Assembly: GCA_017882345.1 (NCBI GenBank)
Contig: JADGPT010000007.1
Span: 1 to 35,047, forward strand
Origin: Bacteroidales bacterium
GTDB lineage: Bacteria; Bacteroidota; Bacteroidia; Bacteroidales; VadinHA17
Length of the DNA: 35,047 nt
Direction of reading: 5' to 3'
Part shown: positions 29,852 through 35,047 of the stretch, one piece after another
Numbering within the stretch: position 1 is the stretch's first letter
Layout of the letters: every line of letters starts with the position of its first letter
The notes under the pieces: model-generated
The model's input: the letters and a program-made list of their open reading frames with translations, nothing else
Database searches by the model: none
What the model was told of the DNA's origin: nothing
Position numbers and translations under genes: made by a program

Positions 29852-32485
29852 TCATAAACCAAACCGATAGCTGAATTTAACAAGGAACACATTATGAGGA
29901 GTATTTTTACCTTTATTGAACAGATCGCCGATATTGTTGAAAAAATCCATCTGACCTGAATCGCTGTTATAACTTCTCGTCTGACTCCATACGAGGAAGA
30001 CCGTTGATCCCGGACTATATTCCCATCTTACCACAAGGTTTGAGAGGAACTGCTTCACGTTGAAATCACTTTTCCCTATTGTGTAATCGGTTTTTCCATC
30101 AACGTTTTCATCAACATTATAATGATCTCCACTGAGGCTGATCTGACTCTGGGAATATGTCTGGAAACGATCCTGGTATGAATTTGCCATAGGTGTCATG
30201 ATAAACTTATGATCGAAGTACTTACCTGTTGCAACAAATGGTTGTCCCCAGTACTGAAAAGTAAGATTTGGGCTAAGGTTCAGATTCACTCTGAAAGATG
30301 TACTTATGGTTTTCTGATTGATGCTTGCAAAAATATATCTGTTGCTGCCATTAAAGTCTGTCTGTGTTACATATTGAAGTTCTGAGTAAGACTTATTGTA
30401 TGACGGACTGACCGTAAAAAATATAAAATCAGATGGCTTGTAAGTTATGTCTATTTCGGTGTATAAGTTATTTGAGTTGTTTTCGAACCCTTTTGATCCA
30501 TTTGCAAAAACACTCAAGACCAGTTTCTTGCGATTATCTGTTGAGAAACCGATCCGTGAATTGACGCTGCCTGGTAATCTCATCATTGGTCCGCCACGAA
30601 GCATATCGGTTGATAGTGATGAAGTGTTGAGATTACCTCCGGTCCATGCATTCCAGAAATTTTTCAGATTTATATTTGCATTCCATTCATAACCTCCGCC
30701 AACCCAGTTACCACCAAAATTATTGATGGCAAAAAAATCAGAATTAATATTAAAACTCTTGTAAAACCCTTTTGGATTAAATTGATTGTATCCACCCCAA
30801 AGGACAGAAAGAATCTGATCTGTTACCAGCATATAACCCAGGTCGTTGGTCTCAAATCCGGGTGTTTTCCATAATACTGCACCCATAAAATTCCAGTGTC
30901 CGTTTTGTTTTACTATCTGCATTCTTCCTCCTGCTCCGTCAAGTGAAGTCCTGTTGGTATCCAGTAGAGCGTAATTTTTCCCTGGTCTCTGGAAATAATG
31001 TGCTGAAGATTCCTGTGTATTCGTTATTGCTTTTTTAGAACCCTCCACCAGGCTAAATGCTGTATTGAGGTTAAACATCCAGTTTTTATTCTTAAAGTAT
31101 TGAGTAAAATCAATTCCTCCTGTATATGCAGCCTTATGCAAAACGTCTCTTACATCATTATCAAGTTCCCTGTTTGTGCTGGTAAAAATCCCTCCGATTA
31201 ATGTGTTGCCATTATTAATGTCTTTCTGAATCCTTCCCACAAAATAATTAGTAAGTGGTTCAACTGTTGCATACTTTCTTCCTCCTATGGTATCAATTTC
31301 CGCCTTTACCTGAGCAGTCATTGCTTCAACTATTCCAATCGAAAGTCCGTTTTTAGTCTTTCCGGTCAGTTTAGCAGCACCCAGAATATCAGTTCTGGAA
31401 GGTATATCAGCATACCATCCATCTTTCATATCAGGATATCCTTGTGGCCGGCGGCCTATCCTCCGGGAATAAAAGAGATTATCATTTCCAACACCGCCAT
31501 CACCGATGCCTAAGCCAAAGTTTGTGATATTGTTACCTTCTATAAAGAATGGACGCTTCTCACTTAAAAAGGTTTCATAAGCCGAAAGGTTTACCACAGA
31601 CGGGTCAGCTTCAACCTGACCAAAATCGGGATTGATTGTCAGATCCATTGTCATATTATTTGTAAGACCAATCTTGGCGTCTATACCGCCATTCAGTTTT
31701 GACAGCTTCCCTTTTGCCTGGAAAGGATTTTCCGGTACTGACTTAAAGGTTTCGGTTTTAGCAACTCCATAAGGTGTAATATCAAAAATTTTTCGTGGTT
31801 TAATTTGCTCAAGTCCCTTCAATTCTCCAAACAGATGAACGATCCCCGGAGCGTCTCTGGGAATATGCTGCCAGAAAGTGGTTTCGTTCTTCCTGTATAA
31901 AATTCTTGCCACATCAATACCCCAGACATCTGCTGAATTTTTATCGAACCTTACCTGGCTGAAAGGAATTTTCATCTCGGCAACCCAGCCTTCCTTGTTG
32001 ATAGAGGTTTTAACCCACCAGTTTGGATCCCATGATGAGTCTCCGTTTCCGTTGTCATTGGTAAACATCTGGTCATACTTAACACCTGAAGAGCTCACTC
32101 CAAACAGGAACCCGGTGCGGAGGTCATGAAAACTATCGAAAATTATACCTACAAGGTCACCGTCAGTCTCATCTCGTCTTGTTAAGCGGTTCACAATACT
32201 ATCAGGACTTGTATCATAAGCTTTAATTGCTACATATAGATTATTCTCATCGAATAATATCTTGAATTCGGTTCTTTGAGTTTCCGGTCTGCCGTTGTAT
32301 GGTTGATTTTGAGTAAAGCCATCAGCCCATGTTCCGGATTGCCAGGATTCTTCATTGAGGATTCCGTCGATAACAGGTGGAATAGTTATCTGGGTTGCAG
32401 TATATTGTTTCTTTTCAGGATCCTGTCCAAAAATCACCGGAAGAAGCAAAAATATAAACTGGATAGTGATAATAATTCTTTTCAT
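29852..32485 (-). CDS. CBM9/DUF5916-family outer-membrane protein
   Basis: About 877 residues from the ATG at 32485 (MKRIIITIQFIFLLLPVIFG, a signal peptide). The track start at 32545 adds a 20-residue leader and is less likely. The N-terminal CBM9-type domain (about 25-210) contains PPVIDGILNEESW, FDENNLYVAIKAYD and WVAEMKIPFSQVRFDK. The rest is a DUF5916 barrel with SGVKYDQMF, the conserved LTINPDFGQVEADPSVVNLS, and FLSEKRPFFIEGNN, ending in the aromatic C-terminus KFSYRFGL typical of outer-membrane barrels. The family is widespread in Bacteroidota and its function is unknown. It ends 3 bp from the convergent GH20-like gene. Confidence 0.9.
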   Translation of the reverse strand: MKRIIITIQFIFLLLPVIFGQDPEKKQYTATQITIPPVIDGILNEESWQSGTWADGFTQNQPYNGRPETQRTEFKILFDENNLYVAIKAYDTSPDSIVNRLTRRDETDGDLVGIIFDSFHDLRTGFLFGVSSSGVKYDQMFTNDNGNGDSSWDPNWWVKTSINKEGWVAEMKIPFSQVRFDKNSADVWGIDVARILYRKNETTFWQHIPRDAPGIVHLFGELKGLEQIKPRKIFDITPYGVAKTETFKSVPENPFQAKGKLSKLNGGIDAKIGLTNNMTMDLTINPDFGQVEADPSVVNLSAYETFLSEKRPFFIEGNNITNFGLGIGDGGVGNDNLFYSRRIGRRPQGYPDMKDGWYADIPSRTDILGAAKLTGKTKNGLSIGIVEAMTAQVKAEIDTIGGRKYATVEPLTNYFVGRIQKDINNGNTLIGGIFTSTNRELDNDVRDVLHKAAYTGGIDFTQYFKNKNWMFNLNTAFSLVEGSKKAITNTQESSAHYFQRPGKNYALLDTNRTSLDGAGGRMQIVKQNGHWNFMGAVLWKTPGFETNDLGYMLVTDQILSVLWGGYNQFNPKGFYKSFNINSDFFAINNFGGNWVGGGYEWNANINLKNFWNAWTGGNLNTSSLSTDMLRGGPMMRLPGSVNSRIGFSTDNRKKLVLSVFANGSKGFENNSNNLYTEIDITYKPSDFIFFTVSPSYNKSYSELQYVTQTDFNGSNRYIFASINQKTISTSFRVNLNLSPNLTFQYWGQPFVATGKYFDHKFIMTPMANSYQDRFQTYSQSQISLSGDHYNVDENVDGKTDYTIGKSDFNVKQFLSNLVVRWEYSPGSTVFLVWSQTRSYNSDSGQMDFFNNIGDLFNKGKNTPHNVFLVKFSYRFGL

Positions 32486-32679
32486 GCAGGGCTTTATCTT
32501 TACGGTTTCCAGAATAAGGACGTACAGAAAAGGATTTTGATGCAATTTTTTTATTTTTTAAAAATTATTTAACTATCCCTAAATTCCTCCTTATTAATCC
32601 AACTTGAATACCTACTCGTAAAGCAGGATAAATTCATAAGTATTGCCAGTATGTTCAGGAAATTTCAGAAAGTCAGATT

Positions 32680-33156
32680 TTATAGTAACATATTATCCTC
32701 ATCTTCAGGGTTATAGCCGGTATCTTCACGGAGTTTACCTTTTGAAGCAGCTACTGCCAGCCGGTCACAAACCTCATTTTCAGTATTATTGGCATGCCCT
32801 TTTATCCAAACAATCCTGACATTATGTTTCCGGTATATCTTAAGAAACCTGATCCAGAGGTCAGGGTTTTTTTTCTTTTTGAAAGCTTTTGATTCCCATT
32901 GGAATACCCATCCTTTTTCGACGGAATCTGCAACATATTTTGAGTCGGTGTAGACGGCTACATTGCTACGCGGTATTTTCAGGGCTTCCAATCCTGCAAT
33001 AACTGCCATAAGTTCCATCCGGTTGTTTGTTGTAATCCTGAATCCTGCCGATTTTTCAAGCCTGTGTTTCCCCGATATAAGCACTACACCAAATCCTCCT
33101 GGACCCGGGTTTCCGCTGGAAGCTCCGTCGGCATATATGGTGATTTCACCTGGCAT
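32680..33156 (-). CDS. rnhA: Ribonuclease HI
   Basis: A 158-residue cytoplasmic RNase H1. The catalytic acids are all present: Asp10 in YADGASSGNPGPGG, Glu48 in NRMELMAVIAG, Asp71 in VYTDSKYVADSV and Asp131 in NEVCDRLA, with His121 in IKGHANN. It removes RNA from RNA-DNA hybrids. The basic handle (ESKAFKKKKNPDLW) is present. Translation begins inside the end of the upstream MarC gene (11-bp overlap), so the two are co-expressed. Confidence 0.97.
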   Translation of the reverse strand: MPGEITIYADGASSGNPGPGGFGVVLISGKHRLEKSAGFRITTNNRMELMAVIAGLEALKIPRSNVAVYTDSKYVADSVEKGWVFQWESKAFKKKKNPDLWIRFLKIYRKHNVRIVWIKGHANNTENEVCDRLAVAASKGKLREDTGYNPEDEDNMLL

Positions 33157-33730
33157 GATGCAGAATAATCCCTGTATTGGTAACGAAAAGCTTTATGGCA
33201 ATCGATAAAAGAATGACGCCAAAAACTTTTTTAAGGATTTGAAGTCCGCCAGCGCCTAGAATTTTTTCAAACAATGAAGTTAATCGTAAAACAAGATAAA
33301 TTACTACCATGTTTAGAATAAGGGCGATAAAAATATTAATTGTTTGATATTCAGCTTTCAGAGAAAGAATTGTAGTAATTGATCCGGCCCCGGCGATTAA
33401 CGGGAATGCTATTGGGAATATCGATCCTACGCCCTGCGAATCGGTTTTGAAGAGTTCGATGCCAAGAATCATTTCCATGGCTATCAAAAAAATGATAAAA
33501 GAACCGGCGATAGCAAAAGAAGATACATCTATACCGAAAATGCCAAGTAAAGGGTTCCCAATGAATAAAAAAGCCAGTAATATTAAGAATGAGACAAGAG
33601 TGACTTTAGCTGCTTTAATCTCACCCGATTTGGCTTTAATATCAATGATTATAGGTATTGACCCTGGTATGTCAATTATTGCGAAAAGCACCATAAAAGC
33701 AGCAAGAATCTCTATCAGGCTAAAATGCAT
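33146..33730 (-). CDS. MarC-family inner-membrane protein
   Basis: About 194 residues and six hydrophobic helices from the ATG at 33730 (MHFSLIEILAAFMVLFAIID). The segment FAIIDIPGSIPIII is the first signature of the MarC/NAAT family, repeated in the second half as PLIAGAGSITTILSLK. The track start at 33808 adds 26 soluble residues. I reject it because a TATCTTTG (-7 box) at 33747-33754 lies inside that extension and only 17 nt before 33730. The family was named for multiple antibiotic resistance but has no proven role in it. It overlaps rnhA by 11 bp. Confidence 0.88.
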   Translation of the reverse strand: MHFSLIEILAAFMVLFAIIDIPGSIPIIIDIKAKSGEIKAAKVTLVSFLILLAFLFIGNPLLGIFGIDVSSFAIAGSFIIFLIAMEMILGIELFKTDSQGVGSIFPIAFPLIAGAGSITTILSLKAEYQTINIFIALILNMVVIYLVLRLTSLFEKILGAGGLQILKKVFGVILLSIAIKLFVTNTGIILHHAR

Positions 33731-33746
33731 ATTTCCAAGTTTGATG

Positions 33747-33754
33747 CAAAGATA
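33747..33754 (-). promoter_or_regulatory. Candidate -7 box for marC-like/rnhA unit
   Basis: TATCTTTG on the minus strand fits TAnnTTTG and lies 17 nt upstream of the preferred ATG of the MarC gene, implying a very short leader. No GTAAC repeats precede it, so it is not part of the shared regulon. No clear -33 TTTG was found. Confidence 0.45.
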
Positions 33755-33803
33755 ATTAAATCCGCCTGTTTTTTGCGCCTTAACCCCCTGCATCTCCAAT
33801 GAA

Positions 33804-33830
33804 CTCACCCCACAGTGAAAAGGGGGTGAG
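33804..33830 (-). terminator. Possible terminator/stem after the S46 peptidase gene
   Basis: CTCACCCC and GGGGTGAG form an 8-bp stem around an 11-nt loop, 14 bp after the S46 peptidase stop. There is no T-run, so factor-independent termination is doubtful; it may stabilise the 3' end. Confidence 0.4.
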
Positions 33831-33843
33831 TACGTTGTAAATT

Positions 33844-35047
33844 TTACTGTACGATTGTCATCTCATCTACCAGATGTTTTGCACCGGCATAAACATCCAT
33901 TATCCAGAGCACATATCGGATATCGACTACGATTGTCCTTTGCAGTTCCGGTTCATAAGCGATATCACCACTCATTGATTCCCAGTTGCCATCAAATGCC
34001 AATCCAATCAGTTCCCCGTTGCCATTCATCACCGGACTACCGGAGTTACCTCCTGTAATATCATTTGTGGTCAGAAAGCAAACAGGCATATACCCTTTTG
34101 AAGATCCATATCTGCCATATTCTTTCTTATTATTCAGATCGATAAGTCTTTTTGGAAGGTCGAATTCATAATCACCTGGTTTGTACTTATCTACAACTCC
34201 CTGAAGGGTGGTGTAATACTTATAGGTAACCGCATCTCTTGGATCATAATCCTGGACAGTCCCGTACGATAGACGCATGGTTGAGTTTGCATCGGGATAC
34301 TGTGTTTTTTCGGGAGCCATCTCCATCAAAGCAGCAATCCAGAGTCTCTTTCCTGAGACAAGTGACGCATCAAACTGGCTGGATCCTTTTGAAATTTCTC
34401 CTCCGGTCTTATAAATCGATGTGGTTGTTAGGTAAACAGGATCAGTTTCGAGTGTTTTAAGAACAGGCTTATTGAGGAATGCATTCAGTTTTGTCTCACT
34501 GGCAAATACTGATTTAGCGAACATATTATCAACGAACTTATCAATGTCCCCTTTAAATTTCTTATCAACAACATTGGTATAAAAATCGGGATGGAACTTA
34601 GCAGGTACGTCTGCCCTGTAAAGCTTCAGCATAGCTTTCATCGATTTATTATCTGTGGAAGGATTATAATCCTTATAAAAGTCACTGCTGTTAGCTTTCA
34701 TCTGAGTGACAGCATCAGATATTTTCTGATTATCTTTTGATCTGAGTGCCGTGATCAATCCGGCAACCCCGCGGTTCAGACCGAAAAGTTCACAACCCTG
34801 TATGCATTCATTGAGATATTGAAGAGCATTGTAATATTCTGCTCTGCCTTCAATGGATGTTTTTATCATATTCAGAGCATCCCCGTATTTTGCTTTGCGC
34901 TCTGTAGTAGCTACTACCCATTTATTGAACTGGTTTTCAAGTTCTTCTTTTTTTGCTTTTACCTTTAATTTTTCAAGACTGCTTTTCTGGCCTATGGAAT
35001 ATTTCCAATAGTTTGAAGAGCCGGAATATTTTGCTGAATACTGAATA
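33844..35047 (-). CDS. S46-family dipeptidyl-peptidase, DPP7-like, C-terminal part (cut by window edge)
   Basis: The ORF track begins at Met 34869, but the frame stays open to the right edge (KYSGSSNYWKYSIGQKSSLE upstream), so this is a partial gene of at least 401 codons. The catalytic Ser is in TGGNSGSPVMNGNGELIGLA, the S46 serine-protease signature. The residue 18 positions after the Ser is Gly (FDGNWE), which in the DPP7/DPP11 pair of Porphyromonas corresponds to Gly673 of DPP7 (hydrophobic P1) rather than the Arg of DPP11 (acidic P1). The catalytic His and Asp lie outside the window. The enzyme is periplasmic and releases dipeptides. It is the only gene of its transcription unit visible here. 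Confidence 0.92.
   Translation of the reverse strand, partial: IQYSAKYSGSSNYWKYSIGQKSSLEKLKVKAKKEELENQFNKWVVATTERKAKYGDALNMIKTSIEGRAEYYNALQYLNECIQGCELFGLNRGVAGLITALRSKDNQKISDAVTQMKANSSDFYKDYNPSTDNKSMKAMLKLYRADVPAKFHPDFYTNVVDKKFKGDIDKFVDNMFAKSVFASETKLNAFLNKPVLKTLETDPVYLTTTSIYKTGGEISKGSSQFDASLVSGKRLWIAALMEMAPEKTQYPDANSTMRLSYGTVQDYDPRDAVTYKYYTTLQGVVDKYKPGDYEFDLPKRLIDLNNKKEYGRYGSSKGYMPVCFLTTNDITGGNSGSPVMNGNGELIGLAFDGNWESMSGDIAYEPELQRTIVVDIRYVLWIMDVYAGAKHLVDEMTIVQ

Overview
The window looks like chromosomal DNA of a Bacteroidota bacterium, probably an environmental Bacteroidales/Marinilabiliales-type lineage. The DNA is AT-rich and start codons lack strong Shine-Dalgarno sequences. Promoters match the TAnnTTTG -7 box known for the phylum. 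The gene content also fits: an S46 dipeptidyl-peptidase, a CBM9/DUF5916 outer-membrane protein, a secreted M1 peptidase, a GH20-like protein, paired GH130 enzymes, and small AraC-type regulators with an HMA-like N-terminus. No species can be named from the sequence alone.

Region 1 (1-10290, all minus strand) is a carbohydrate and envelope cluster. In transcription order it encodes a short GH130 protein, a GT4 glycosyltransferase fused to an alpha/alpha-barrel-like domain, a long GH130 protein, a YihY/BrkB membrane protein, an OmpA-type lipoprotein, a PIG-L deacetylase, a second GT4 and a six-hairpin glycosidase-like protein, followed by the start of an ECF sigma factor. There is no SusC/SusD pair and the GH130 proteins have no signal peptide, so this looks like intracellular glycan handling rather than a polysaccharide utilisation locus.

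Region 2 (10518-18754, minus strand) is regulatory and stress-like. It holds a single-domain response regulator, a soluble hybrid histidine kinase with 11 tandem 21-residue repeats, an AraC/HMA regulator, an AI-2E-type permease, a small hypothetical protein, a holin-like membrane protein, a cupin, a YtxH protein, a DUF5670-like mini membrane protein, an exported single-TM protein, and a second AraC/HMA regulator.

Region 3 (18755-22213) looks like an accessory insertion. It contains a 78-codon scar of a type I methylase gene (hsdM start joined to hsdM end), an Mrr-type restriction endonuclease, four 23-bp tandem repeats, two strong terminators, tRNA-Cys, a 19-bp copy of the tRNA 3' end 168 bp away, and nested inverted repeats. 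To its right, a second copy of the DUF5670/exported-TM pair lies on the plus strand (22214-22762).

Region 4 (22857-35047) is mostly housekeeping and periplasmic: an M1 peptidase with an ABC exporter, a GH20-like protein, a DUF5916 protein, RNase H, a MarC protein and a truncated S46 peptidase.

The most interesting signal is a 64-nt promoter module found four times with identical internal spacing: upstream of the GH130 operon, the OmpA gene, the minus-strand stress operon and the plus-strand duplicate pair. It consists of two GTAAC-type direct repeats 21 bp apart, then exactly 21 nt, then a TAnnTTTG-like -7 box. The proximal repeat sits where a -33 element would be. This is the geometry of an AraC-family activator site, and two AraC-type regulators are encoded between the targets. 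I infer a locally encoded regulon linking the two-component system, the AraC/HMA proteins, small membrane stress proteins and the GH130/GT glycan cluster.
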